64,000 nucleotides of DNA from NCBI GenBank assembly GCA_016630905.1, contig WBMQ01000006.1, positions 1,054,001 to 1,118,000 on the forward strand, given 5' to 3'. Position numbers and translations under genes: made by a program. Below the pieces are notes generated by a model. That model was not told the origin of the DNA and made no database searches. It worked only from the letters and a program-made list of their open reading frames with translations. This document shows, piece by piece, positions 35,242-46,693 of the stretch. Source of the DNA: Capillidium heterosporum (taxonomy: Eukaryota > Entomophthoromycota > Entomophthoromycetes > Entomophthorales > Capillidiaceae). How positions within the stretch are numbered: position 1 is the stretch's first letter; every line of letters starts with the position of its first letter.

Positions 35242-35874
35242 ATGGCATTCATCTATGACGACACGAACCCACGAACCTTCAATAAAAAACTGGGGGGTGC
35301 ATTTTCATTTCAAGAGGAGATGGTCAACCGTTCTACCACCAACTCCAATTTAAGCTTAAGTCCCAATACCAAGGATGCCTCAGTAGATTTTAACTTGACC
35401 ACTTTGCCTGTCAACATTTCGACTACTACAATACGCACCAGCAATTTTACAATACCAAATATACCAATAGGAACCCATGCCAACCAGTTGAATTATTCCC
35501 CGTTACTTGCAGATATCAACTCCAACCCAACTTTAGACGAGCTACTTTTACAAGTCTTCGTTAACGAGATCAATCCTAGACTAGGCTCCAACTTTATAAC
35601 AGGGGTCCAACTAGCCAAATTAATTTTGCCTTCCCAGAATCTACATCTCTCCCTATTATTTTTCAGCCTATGTACCTTAACTCTAATCTACTTCAAGTTT
35701 GTTTCGTGTATCACGGTCGATAAGTCGACTTTAGACTACTATTACAGCATGTGTAAGAAGTTGCAATGGAGCATACAGAGAAGTTGGGATGAGAATAGTA
35801 GAGATGAGGATGGTGTTTTACGGTCGGCCAGCTATGTGATACGGTTGGTGGACAAGTTCAAACCTAGCTATTAA
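35242..35874 (+). CDS. unknown small protein, duplicated family, copy 1
   Basis: A 210-residue protein from the ATG at 35242, the start shared with the inverted paralogue (MAFIYDDTN). The N-terminal half is Asn/Ser/Thr-rich and low in structure. The C-terminal half is predicted helical: TLDELLLQVFVNEINPRLGS, FITGVQLAKLILPSQNLHL, the hydrophobic SLLFFSLCTLTLIYFKFV, and a final DKSTLDYYYSMCKKLQ..RDEDGVLRSA. Identity to the paralogue is high in the C-terminal half and lower in the N-terminal half, as expected if the helical part is the functional one. I do not recognise the family. A cyclin-box-like or membrane-associated fold are both possible but weak ideas. An upstream in-frame ATG at 35185 is not conserved in the other copy. 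Confidence 0.72.
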   Translation: MAFIYDDTNPRTFNKKLGGAFSFQEEMVNRSTTNSNLSLSPNTKDASVDFNLTTLPVNISTTTIRTSNFTIPNIPIGTHANQLNYSPLLADINSNPTLDELLLQVFVNEINPRLGSNFITGVQLAKLILPSQNLHLSLLFFSLCTLTLIYFKFVSCITVDKSTLDYYYSMCKKLQWSIQRSWDENSRDEDGVLRSASYVIRLVDKFKPSY

Positions 35875-36439
35875 ATTATTTATTTATGGATACTTGCTTT
35901 GAAAGTCGAGGATTCTTGGTATGTTTTTGATTTTAATAAAAGGTTAAGCTTCAACAGTTTATTTACAATATAATAAGTACTATATAGCAAATATGTTGGC
36001 TTTTAAAAATTCTTTATCCGAGGATAATTCAAGTTTTAAAATAATAGAACTGATGTAAGTAAAACACTGCATCGATTCCATTTATTTGGGCCAATACATT
36101 TTATTTGAAGCAGTTGAACTAAATAGTGGGGAGGTGTCAATAGAGCTATATGTTCCGGGAAGGTTTTTGTTTTCATATACAGATTGAACTCAAATTAATC
36201 GTATATACCTGTTAAAGAGGTTTATTGCCAAAGCCTCATTATCATAGATATGTAGGTATCAAATCTAAAGAGGTGCAAATTTATAAAAATAATACTATAA
36301 TGAAGAGAGATATGCTAAAAATGCATATGTGATGAGCCACAAACTGTTTCTCCATCTAGAAAGCACAAAATCTGTCTTTGACCTACTCGTCGGTGATCTT
36401 TATTCAGAGAAGCAGTCTACGAACCTTAGATATTTTGTT

Positions 36440-37720
36440 ATTCCAAGCATTCAGGCTAATTTGTTCCTGTAGCAGCTAACATTTTAGTTTTTATTTGATG
36501 ATATTATGTTTTTATTAATTTTTCCAAGTTCCAAGTCGGATTTTTATTCCAAACAGCTCACTCAAGTACAACTTCTCATCAAATTTTGTTGTAGATAAGG
36601 GTATAAAGTGGAGTCAAATTTGAATTGAAAGCCTTTCCACTGACTTTTATAAAAGATGTATAGTAATGTAGTACGGATTGGGAAAAGGCGCTCATAAAAA
36701 GCAAAATTTTCAGACATTTTTAGCAATTTAAGGCGACCGCCAAGCTTCTGCAATGGTTCCAACTATTTAATAAAAATTCATGTCCTTAGTAACTACATCC
36801 AGGTTTGCTCTGAACAATCGGGTTGAAGCGAAAGTAAGTACCTTGAACTAGGATCAAGTATAGGAACTTTGTTAAGTTTCTGAATGGATCTTGGCATCTG
36901 ATTAACAATATTCTTAAATTTTTAGTAAATGAGAACAGCTCTTTTTCAGAGATTTAGATCGTAGATACTTATGTAAGGGAGTGAACACCACTCAAATCGA
37001 TGAAAAGTATCAGACATTGTAACAGGACTTGTATTTAAGACGCATTGCCCATCCCATTTAGAAGTTTTCAATCCTGAAAATTGACTAGAGGTAAAAGTAA
37101 TTGGCCAAAATATTAGAGATCAAGTAGTCTTTTATTAAGCTACGCTTGATATATATAGATGGCGTAATACTATGACAGTTGTCAATGTAAGTCAGTAGAG
37201 ATCAATGCAGCTATTTATAGGTTGTCTAGTGGATATAGAATTTTCTGGTAAACTGAAGAGATAAGAAATTTGATAGGCGATAAACTATATTTAGTCATAA
37301 AGGGCCTTTCTAACACATGGTCATACAAAGTGTGGTAAAATGTGGATGGTGCTTTGATTTTATGAATCCACAAAAATACGGTTGTATCTTTCCACATCAA
37401 ATATCTAGCATTTTCAGGAGAGCCGTGAGCGTTGAATCTTTATGAACTTTTAAGCATCGTATAAAGAATAAAAAAGCAAGTGAAAATGGAGTAAGAACTA
37501 CTTTGCTGACTAAATTTTGAAGAAGAGGGGAGTGAGGTCCCAAAAAGCTACTAATAAATATGTAAATTTAACTAGGTATTTTGTAGTAGAAAACTTTTGA
37601 ATGAATTCTTCTCAATAAACTATTTCCCTCTGAGCACTTTAAGAGTTGATTGACACAGCTTAGAGATCATTCTAGTACTTCTTAAAGCTACTTGAATATA
37701 TCAAGTACTATATGTATAGC
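36440..37720 (+). repeat. diverged segmental repeat A, copy 2
   Basis: Same orientation and order as 29,880-31,170, about 6.56 kb downstream. Anchors are AAGCATTCAGGCTAATTT near 36447, GACTTTTATAAAAGATGT near 36640 and TACTTGAATATATCAAGTAC near 37689. Confidence 0.7.
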
Positions 37721-37883
37721 ATTATCATATAATTATATTATAATATTTCTATTAAAATAGATATGTAATTATACATACGTGACTTTTACTATTTACTATT
37801 TACTATATGCTTAAATAGAAAGAACGTTAAGCAAAGTAAATAGAGGTATTAAGTGATGTATTTTTATTTAAAAAATAAGTTGC

Positions 37884-37913
37884 TGTCTATACATTTATAT
37901 AAATGTATAGACA
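37884..37913. repeat. perfect 30-bp palindrome without spacer
   Basis: The left half TGTCTATACATTTAT is followed directly by its exact reverse complement. It lies between repeats A2 and B2, where copy 1 has about 2.3 kb of extra sequence. Confidence 0.9.
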
Positions 37914-38329
37914 AACATCCCTTTCCAAGATCTTTCATGACTTCTTTTCATAGATCAAAGTTTTTTAATAAGTATCTCATTAGCCAGCACAAAACAAAAG
38001 TTTAGTTTAGCACTAACCTTTTAAATGGGGGTAAACTGAGAAAACTATACTAATAGGCTGTGGATTTCAAGTTACTTTATTGGTTAAAATTGATTGATGG
38101 GTAAAAGGTTACTGAGCTTAAGAAGCCTTTGTGCCAATAAATTAAGGCTAAAAAGTCAGACACGATTCTAGGCCTCGAATTCTAAATATATAAAAAGATG
38201 AAATTAAAATCAACTTAATTTATATTATATGAAGGTAGAGTTCTATAAATTAACTTTTGGAATAGAGTGGCATATAATAAGCTTTAAAATTTCAGACTCA
38301 CTTTTTAATATATTTATTATAAAAATCGA

Positions 38330-39850
38330 TTTTACTTAAAGAAATGTCAACCGTCAACTCTTTTTTGCTAACCTCTATTCAATGCATCCTAACTTACTGA
38401 ACAGGTACTTTTAAAGCATAGTTTTATAGACTAAATAGTAAAGGCATTTTAAGGTATATCAAAAAAATGTAATCGAAATTTTGAAAAAATGAGCTCTATT
38501 CAATATACCTTAGGATGCCTTTCTACTTTTGAATGGGGTAATAAATTCTAACAAGTATCTACTCAATACGGTAAGATGTTTTGAATAGAGGCTAATTTTT
38601 AGTATATTAGTATTTGGCTTTATTCAATATATATTTATATCTTGAGGCCAGTTACCATCAACTTTGTGGAGTAAAATTAGATTAAGGTTGTACCTCCATT
38701 TAAACTTCAGTTAGCTTACTAGAAAGGTTCTCATCACCTAACAGAAGTTAGGTACTGTGCCATCCTGTTGATAATGCTTGCTAATTACCTACTATTCTAA
38801 AGAAAACTTGGAATACAAATATTCGGCATAATTCTTTAAAAATGGATGCAATCAATCGCTTTAAATAGTTTACCATCTACCTAAAAGGTATAGATGTCTG
38901 GCATAGTTTAATCTTTTAACCTTTATTCATAGGTATGAATAAATTTAATTAAAGAGCCAATATATATAAATAAATATGCAATTTAACCTCATTTTCTTTG
39001 TTTAAATGTATATAAACGGAGCTATATCTTTATTTAGGGTGGAATACGATGTTCTCATCCAATTTGAGGAAGGCTCATAAAGATACACCCACTTTGAAAA
39101 GGTCCAGCTCAATTAAAACTACTCTGTCCTCCCAGGTAAGTATAAGATTAGCTCTAAATCAAACCATTTAGAACACTTTTTGGAAATTCAACCGATGCAC
39201 TTTTATAGATCTACCTATTCCTTCATCTCTTTGGAAAGGTATATTGCAAATATATACTCAAAGCGTAGCTTTCTACTACTCTTTTAATTCCATAAAAGCA
39301 CCTGCACTGACCTCTATAAAGTTTAAAGCTTTAGACATTTCCAATACAACTACACTAAGCTTTTAATAACTTTGAAATATATACAAGCTGGTTGATTGTA
39401 TATTACAGCCCCTAATTTGACGATATTGTAATGTTGTGTTTTACTGTATAGTTCCGGTCCTATATAGTTGTATACTATATCAAAAAGATTCCTACCACTT
39501 TAACCATCAAAGTATGCAATAACGACTGGAAATTTAGGTTTACAAAACATACTCGTATATATATGGAGTTTCAGTATATATGTTTGTGTTATATATGTCC
39601 AGCTACAAATGATACTATTAAAGATTCCAGCCTAAACGTAGCTTCATTACAAAAGTAATATCTTAAGCTTATGAAAGGTCTTCCACATTCTTTAAAAACA
39701 TAGGATACATGCTTGAAGGGTTTGGAAAGTTTATATCTAATTGATTGTAAACTAAGTGATCGATAAAGAAATCTTACAGCCTTATTAAATAGGATAGCAA
39801 CTTACCTAGATGTTTGGTATATTAAATAAACTTTATATGGAAAGTACTGC
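38330..39850 (+). repeat. diverged segmental repeat B, copy 2 (gene lost)
   Basis: Collinear with 33,460-35,100. Shared landmarks include the palindromic TTGAATAGAGGCTAAT element, ACTTCAGTTAGCTTACTAG near 38703, and CTGGTTGATTGTATAT near 39388. Further landmarks are the TAGGATACA and AAATAGGATA motifs near 39700-39800. Where copies 1 and 3 carry the small gene, copy 2 runs into the 3' end of the four-TM gene. Confidence 0.7.
38365..38596. repeat. MITE-like palindromic element, copy in repeat B2
   Basis: Bounded by GCTAACCTCTATTCAATGCA on the left and TTGAATAGAGGCTAAT on the right, with an internal CTCTATTCAATATACCTTAG at 38492. The ends are inverted repeats of each other. Related termini recur at 33,502-33,612 and 46,478-46,693. 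Confidence 0.65.
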
Positions 39851-39974
39851 AACTTGTCCATTTTCAAAAAATGTAGCTGTATATCCTTAACCAAAATATT
39901 TTAAACATAGCCTAGTATGAAATGTCTATTTATTTTAATATTATAATTCCAATGCTAAAAGCTTTATTGAACCT

Positions 39975-41790
39975 TCACTTTAGAAGCTTTGGATTTACCT
40001 CCAAACTAACCTCACTATCTATACCATCAACATCTGTACCGATCTTACTTTCTAAATACTTCTCCACGAAGTTTATGCCCTTCAAGCTGAACCGATCCAC
40101 CTTCAAAGTGTCCAAATAGTTGTTCAATGAGGCTCTAGCATCCAACTTACATGTATTAGGGCCTTTCTCTTTCTCTTTAACCGTAGGATTCAAAAATTGG
40201 AAGTTGGTCTTATAGAAGAGGTTCGTCTTTTTTGATTTAGATTGGATGAGGTGTTGGGATAATGGAGACTGATCGGTTGGTAAACTGCCACCGAAAGGTA
40301 AATGTTCCATTAGTTGAATCATACTGGTACCTTCTTGATAGTTGTTGAAATTGATGGAAGAATTGGATAAAGTGGGCTTCAAGATGTAGTTCAGCTTTTC
40401 GTTGAGGTAGCTAGTAGGTAAATCGACGTAACTGGAATCCAAGTGCAACTTTAACTCTTGAGTCAGCTTGATAAGTTCAGCGTCCATAAGCTGGTAGTCA
40501 GTATTTCGGTTCGAATTGGGCACCTTTAAGTAATTGCTGCCATTAAAGTTGCTGGTACTGTTGTTGAAGATGGGTGTCGAAGTTTTGAACCTAGTGGCAT
40601 CTCCAGTACTAAAGTTCAAAAATTTGGAGTTGCAGCTGTTGCTGTTGATGGAGTACTGCTCATCGATAATAATGGAATTTAGGTTGGAGTTGGTACTGTT
40701 GCTGAAATTGAAGCTGAAGTTAGGGAACTTGTTACTGCTGCTCAAATTGTCGCTCTTGAAGCTCATGATGCTGTCGCTGAACCCTTTCTTCAGTAGCTTT
40801 AGATCGTCATCATTGGATCGAAATTCCATCCCCTGCTTCTCATCTACATGGACGTCGTTGAAGTTATGAAGCTCCTTCATATTTTCTATAACTTTAGGCA
40901 CAAAGTTGAGATCCAATTTAGGTCGTGACAACTTTTTGTTGAAGAGATTGGATAAAGTTAAGCGGTTGGTCTTTTTGTTGATTCGCCAGCTTAGTTGTTT
41001 ACGGACGCTGGTCTCATTGTCGCTAAAAGTGTTCAGCTCTTTAGGATAGAGGTAGTATTGGACTATACGTAGGATACTCAGTATACTAATCAATAGGTGT
41101 AACGTATAGACGACCATAACTATAATTGCCAAATTGAAATCTAAAGTAGAGCTGGTGTTGGTTACCCAGATGATGTTGGTATAGGTTAAAGTTAAGTTGT
41201 GTTGGGAGATTAATATAATGGTCATGTGGAAAGTGGCCCAGGTTTGCCATAAAATCGTCATCAGACTGTACTAAAATAGAAATTAATATACCATCTTAAT
41301 AAAAAGTTACCAAGAGCAAGTACCAGTGTAGCGAACTCTCCTTGAAGTTGAAACTAAAGTTGGACTTCAACTTTCGTAAACTTAGATACCCAAACGTCGA
41401 TAGGCTCAATCCAATTACAACGATTATCAAGCTTGCCAAATACAAGTTTAAACTTAGACAAACTACCAGTTCCATCAATTGTAAGATCGATTGGATGACT
41501 ATTAGGTTGAGTAGCTTGGGCAGCTTTTTAAACTTTATACCAGTCGGTCTGGGTAAGCTTTCGTATTTTTTAATAAAGGTCCCTTCCTCCTTACATTCAG
41601 GTTTTAAATTGGTAGGTTTTTTGGTTTGGTTGGGGAGTAAATTATTGAACCAGGGGTTGGAAGTTGCAGCTATCGAAGTTGCCGTATTGACGGTAAGTAC
41701 AGAGTCGTATAAGCTTAAATTGGCATCAAACTCTTTGAATTTGGAATTGACATCAATGAAGCTTTGGTTTAGGTTGAATTTGTCAAGCAT
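39975..41790 (-). CDS. four-transmembrane protein with long Ser/Asn-rich tail, unknown family
   Basis: Two exons (41311-41790 and 39975-41270, 40-nt intron) encode 591 residues. After a hydrophilic N-terminal region of about 95 residues, four hydrophobic segments follow: LLNLIVIQSILQLMELVVCL, LASLIIVVIGLSLSTFGYL, LHWYLLLYSLMTILWQTWAT and FNLAIIVMVVYTLHLLISIL. The second pair spans the intron, which supports the join. The remaining 340 residues are hydrophilic, with many Asn, Ser and Leu, and are presumably cytoplasmic. A TATA-like CTATATAAA lies about 160 bp upstream (41,946-41,954). I do not recognise the family; tail-heavy architecture fits a regulator or receptor-associated protein. Antisense frames over the tail are shadows of the Leu/Asn codons. 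Confidence 0.75.
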
Positions 41791-44244
41791 ATCTATCTAT
41801 AGATATTCAAACTTGAAGATTTTCGGTATATGTAAAGTGATATTAGTTGGGATATAAACGTTGGATTTGATATGGCTTCGATAGTACAGGTATAAGAAAA
41901 ACTAGTTTGGTAGAAAAAGGTTAGTGATGGTTAGGTATATGAAGGTTTATATAGTAACCAATTTTCAGTTTGAAGATTAATAGCAGTAAAATTTTGTAAA
42001 AATTATCAACTGTAATATTCAACTGCAAATAAACTTTTTGACTATCAACGGGACTTGGATTGGGTTTATGATATTGAGTTGGATGCATAATTGTACAGTT
42101 AACTTCTATAAACTCATAGTGCTTGGAACATTTGGCATGTCTTTATAATAGGATTCGGTATTCTCTTCTAATGAAATTTAACGGCAGCTTCAGTTGCAAC
42201 TAGAACCAATAGTTTCCAAAAATGGTGAAAAGTTTTATACAAGTTGACAAGAGTATGGATCTTACAGTGGTTTACCTTTGCATATTTTGATTTAGAAACT
42301 TTTCAACTATTGAAAATTACATTATAAGGTATATGTTATGGCCTTTAAGAAATCTCTTTTAAAGGCTTTCAAAAGCTGAGTTAAAATTACTTTTAGGAAA
42401 AGTTTTATATTGTGAAGAAAAGTATAAAGTTTTATATATGGTTGATTTAGATTGCTATTGAATGAAAATAGCTACTAATACTTATATCTCTACAAGGAGC
42501 TATCATTTGATAGTAGGTGATAAATACCTTAACATAGGAGCGGCAAATTTTGATCAGGAATGATTGCCCTTGTAAGCTATATAAATTACGAATTTCTAAA
42601 TGTAGAATGTGCTAACAATGCTGAGATAAACGCAAGAAACTTTAAATCAATCAGAGCTAATCGAAATGCAAATTTACATCTTTGCAGCCTTTAATAAATA
42701 TTTGAAGTTGCCAAAGAATCATCACTAATCAATTGGCTCAGAAATTTCAAACTGTATTTTCCAACTTGAATAAACTTTACAACTTTGCAAGACCACCAAT
42801 CTCTCAAAGCTAAAATTCAAATCGATACATGAATAAATTTCAACTGAGGTAGTTCGTATCAAGTTATATTTTATAAAATAGTAGGTATAGTTATAGTTAT
42901 GCTAGTACTAAATTTTCATTCTTTTAACTTTAACTTTTTTACTTAGATTTATCGATACATGGAAGTTATATATTCGAAATCCTTCAACCTTAATGAGATT
43001 GTTCAAATTCAAAACCAGATGATAGAAAATATTTGGTATTATTTAAAGCTTATATTATTACAGTATCTGTTTAGTTTGGATAGTGATTTTCCACTAATAT
43101 ATTTAAATTTTGTAGCTTAAAACTCCATTTCAAAAGTTAGTCTAGAGATGTTAAGATATATATTTCCATGTAAGATACAACAAGTTTAAAGCATCCGTAG
43201 TAGATTATTCAACGTTCGGTTAGAGTTTACCAATTTTATAAGAGTAGGTATGGGTAAATCTTTTACATCTCATTATGTTATAACAACAAAGCACTAAGGA
43301 ATGGTTTATTCGAAATAAAGGTGTAGTGTAATAGTAAGTTCAAAAATCAAGGTTGCAGCAAAAATTTAAGCATTTATATATGTACTTCTTTTAAATACAA
43401 ATAGTTTACTTTTTACTGGGATACCTTTAGCTTTTCAAATGTATCTATAGTTTTCCCAGTATTGGTTAAGCCTATATCGAAATTCGATCAATTTATTTTG
43501 ATAATTATATATCAGAGTTATTTATGTTTTTCTATAATTCTTGTACAGGCTCTTATTGACAAGGATTTCTATTTGGATAAGAGTACAAATAATCTTTGCT
43601 AGTTTTAGAGTAGATCAATTGAGATCGACTCTATTCCTGTTTAATTGTTGATAGGTTAAGATTACAGCATCTAATTTACAGTGCTTACATATATTATTAG
43701 ATAAGTGTACTATTTCATACGGATTACATCTCTTTTTGTTACAACCAAGTCTGCTCTCTCTCTTTTACTACTTCAGCTTTACCTTCCTAAGCTTGGTGTT
43801 CAATTTAAACCTTGAAGTCTAATGTGTAGTTACTCATGCTCAACCCTTCTCCAATTTTGCCATTTCCTTTCCCTTGAGTTCTTAGCCAAGCTTTCTAATA
43901 AATGCTACTCATTCCATGCCTACTATTTAAATGAAACTTCAAATATTGAGACAAAAAGAAATGTGTGAAGAGGATAAATGTGAGATTGGGGTTTTATAAA
44001 GTCAATAAGAATGGAGTATTGCAGTTAAAGGAATAGTGAAATACAAAATATGTTTGGAAGAGCAACAGTTTTAATAAAAAAATCACCTATATAACTGTAC
44101 AGATAGCTATAAACCACAATTTAATGACACAGAGGAGAAATAAAGCTCACCAACACCGATTTAGTTCAACGAAATTCATAGAGAGTTGGGTAGTAGATTA
44201 GTTTCGAAGTTCCTTTTCAAAAGACACATCGTATAATAAATAGC
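41791..44244. other. AT-rich intergenic region
   Basis: About 2.45 kb between the four-TM gene and the second copy of the small gene. A pyrimidine-rich stretch at 43,700-43,930 resembles the block at 31,510-32,200. Nothing else was recognised. Confidence 0.5.
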
Positions 44245-44862
44245 TCAGTAGTTCTGGGTAAATCTATCGACCAACATCAGCAGGAAGTTTGCGCTCCGTA
44301 AAACCCCGTCTTCATCCCTAATACAATCTTTGTAGATGCTACGTCGCACCTTCTTACACGTACTGTAATAATAATCCAAAGTAGATTTATTGACTTCGAC
44401 AGTAAAGCTAAGCTTGGAATAGATCAAGGTTAGGGTACATATACTAAAGAATAGTAGAGAAAGGTGTAGGTTCTGGGAAGGTAAGATTAGTTTAGCTAGC
44501 TGTACTCCTGTTATAAAGTTAGAGCCTAGTTTAGGGTTGATCTCGTTGACAAAGATTTGTAAAAGTAACTCGTCTAAAGTTTGGTTGGAGTTGGTATCTA
44601 TCGGAAGTAAGGAGTAGTTCAACTGGTTGGTGTAGGTTCCCATCGATATATTTGGCGTTGCAAAATTATTGATAGGTGTCGTTGCAGTTGAAGTGTTTAC
44701 AGGTAAGGTAGCTAAGTTATGGTCTACTGAAATATCCTTGGTATTGGGACTTAAGCTTAAATTGGAGTTGGAATGGTTGGCCTCCTCTTTCTGAACTGGA
44801 AAAGTACATACCAGCTTATGATTAAGGGTTCTCTGGTTTGTGTCGTCGTAGATGAATGCCAT
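44245..44862 (-). CDS. unknown small protein, duplicated family, copy 2
   Basis: A 205-residue protein from the ATG at 44862, paralogous to the gene at 35242 and in opposite orientation. Near-identical blocks are NSNLSLSPNTKD, TLDELLLQ-FVNEINP-LGS and NFITGVQLAKLILPSQNLHL, followed by LTLIY, DKSTLDYYY-CK, and RDEDGVLRSA near the end. Differences cluster in the N-terminal low-complexity part and in the stretch after the hydrophobic segment. Both copies keep full open frames although the flanking duplicated DNA is full of changes, which suggests selection on the protein. Function is unknown. Confidence 0.72.
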   Translation of the reverse strand: MAFIYDDTNQRTLNHKLVCTFPVQKEEANHSNSNLSLSPNTKDISVDHNLATLPVNTSTATTPINNFATPNISMGTYTNQLNYSLLPIDTNSNQTLDELLLQIFVNEINPKLGSNFITGVQLAKLILPSQNLHLSLLFFSICTLTLIYSKLSFTVEVNKSTLDYYYSTCKKVRRSIYKDCIRDEDGVLRSANFLLMLVDRFTQNY

Positions 44863-44923
44863 GCTTTGGTGCAACTGAAACGTTTAGATTTTGAATGTTG
44901 AAAGCTTTGTAAGCTTCATCTGT

Positions 44924-44932
44924 CTTTATATA
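44924..44932 (-). promoter_or_regulatory. conserved TATA region of the paralogous gene, copy 2
   Basis: TATATAAAG with the same flanks as copy 1, about 62 bp before the shared ATG. Confidence 0.65.
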
Positions 44933-46198
44933 CCTGACGTGGCTGTAGAGTTTTAAAAGATGTCATAGCTCCAACTAGTTTTAAGTTTCTAAATTGGGAG
45001 TAACCGATTAGAAATAGACATATTCAATTATCCTATTTCTTATACAAAGCAAGGGTTATTTAATTAGCTGAAGCATCCCTACTTGGTAACCGCCTTCTTT
45101 AAACTCTCTATCCCGCACTTCTAAAGCTCTTGCCTGATTTGGATACCAACAAGCTACACCGACTTTTTAGCCTAAACTTTTTAGAAAAAAGATTAATCAG
45201 CTTTTGTACAAACAAGTCCCCTATCCCATCCATCACTTCTACAAAGAGACAGGCTATTCGGCATTACTTTATGTTTGCTTTTTACTTGGCGCTATAAACG
45301 CAATTAAGGCAATATGAACATTTACCTTCTAAACACTCCGAGCCTCTAACTTATGCTAATAAAAATGTAAATGACTTTTCACTAATCTAAGGTATTTTTT
45401 TACAGTAGAACTATATTTGGGTTTATGGCCTCCAATGGAATCATTGGCAACTATATATTTGTAATACGTATGTCTAGTATTGAGCTATTTTTTACATATA
45501 TGGGTATGCTTTGTAAGCGCCTGCTTTCCTTTTCCGTTCCAATTTTCCTTCCACCTTTCAAGCAAAGGTTAAGGTTCCTACTCCATATTAAATTAATGGT
45601 ACAAGACATATACGATATAATGTATCATTACAACCTTGTCAAATAGGGATTCTAGCTTACGATCAGCCGGTATGTATGCGTCTCAACATTTATAAAAATT
45701 TAGCGTAGTCGTATTAGAAATATTCGAACCTTTTTTAGAAAATATATCTAAAGAGCGCTATAAGTCCTTTTCTAGGAAGTTTAACATGTAGGAGGCAACG
45801 TATTGGGTATAGATTTGTAAAGTTTTAAAAAGTGGCAAGAGAATAGGAAAAAATATAAAGGTGCGCCGGTTAATTTTGAAATATAATTTCGAATGGCTTT
45901 ATTCGGAGGCAAATCCTATAATTACCTAAAAGGGGAGTATACTCTTTATTGGTTGGGACCTCCTAGGAAGGTAATACGTTATAGAATCTTTCCTTTATTG
46001 GGTGTAATGTAGCCTATACCGACCCTAAAAGAAGGTATAGCTTAACTAAATTGAAAAGCTTTATTATATCGCATACATATATGTATATTAGCCGAAATAT
46101 CCAATTTATCCATAACTAAAAGAAAATCGGTGCCCTCTACATCAAATCTAGAAATAGTGATGGAGTTGGTATCCAAAACTATATAGTCAAATTGGAAG

Positions 46199-46468
46199 CT
46201 ACCTAAAATGGTTTATCGATTCCGCTTCTAAAGGGCTGTTTTTGGATGTTTGCATTCGTGGCCTTCCTTTGGAAGACAGGTGACTAGCAAAGCTAATAGA
46301 TATTTTACCATCTCCACAGTTGATATTATCAGATGATGAGAGCTTCTTTAGCTGGCTAATTGAAGTTTCAAATGGTATATCCCTTGCCCGATATTTACCC
46401 CTCGCCGAGTTGACGGTACCCAAGATCTTAGGATGCAAAGGTATATGAATAATGCTTGATCGGATCAT
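46199..46468 (-). pseudogene. decayed coding segment in repeat B copy 3
   Basis: A 90-codon frame reads PKILGTVNSARGKYRARDIP and FETSISQLKKLSSSDN. The aligned segment in copy 1 (33,660-33,880) reads ARGKCRARDVSFETSISHL before frameshifts and stops, and copy 2 is further decayed. This suggests the original unit carried a second gene upstream of the small one. No family is recognised. Downstream pieces (about 45,700-46,000) also look like broken coding sequence. Confidence 0.4.
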
Positions 46469-46477
46469 AAGAGATAA

Positions 46478-46693
46478 TTAGCCTCTATTAAGTACACTCT
46501 ATAAAGCGTAGCTTTTATCGACTGATTATAAAAGGCTTTCAAAGTATAATGAATAAAGGCTAATTTAAAGTCAAAGTTTCGATTGGATTTTATTCCATAT
46601 ACCTTAGAGTGTTTTTACTAATTTAGTCGACAGAAGCTATATTTTAAAAAAGTATTTGTCTTATAATTCAGGGTATATTGAATAGAGGCTGAT
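46478..46693. repeat. MITE-like element with terminal inverted repeats
   Basis: About 216 bp bounded by TTAGCCTCTATTAAGTACAC and the inverted partner GGTATATTGAATAGAGGCTG. An internal partner AATGAATAAAGGCTAATTT (46,559-46,577) makes the structure nested. No coding capacity. The family is seen in all three copies of repeat B. Confidence 0.7.

Larger units (their letters stand above)
33460..35900 (+). repeat. diverged segmental repeat B, copy 1 (with gene)
   Basis: Recurs inverted at 44,245-46,745 and, without the gene, in direct orientation at 38,330-39,850. It contains a MITE-like palindrome (33,502-33,612) and a decayed coding-like region (from 33,660: ARGKCRARDVSFETSISHL). A further stretch lies at 34,080-34,450, and the small gene begins at 35,242. 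Confidence 0.8.
35875..39974. other. gene-poor duplicated region
   Basis: About 4.1 kb with no acceptable gene. It holds copy 2 of repeat A (36,440-37,720), a perfect 30-bp palindrome (37,884-37,913) and the gene-less copy 2 of repeat B (38,330-39,850). The frame at 36562-36762 is inside repeat A and not conserved. Confidence 0.55.

Noticed and set aside
40534-40869. Plus-strand Leu-rich 111-codon frame
   Set aside because: Antisense shadow of the Asn/Ser-rich tail of the four-TM gene.
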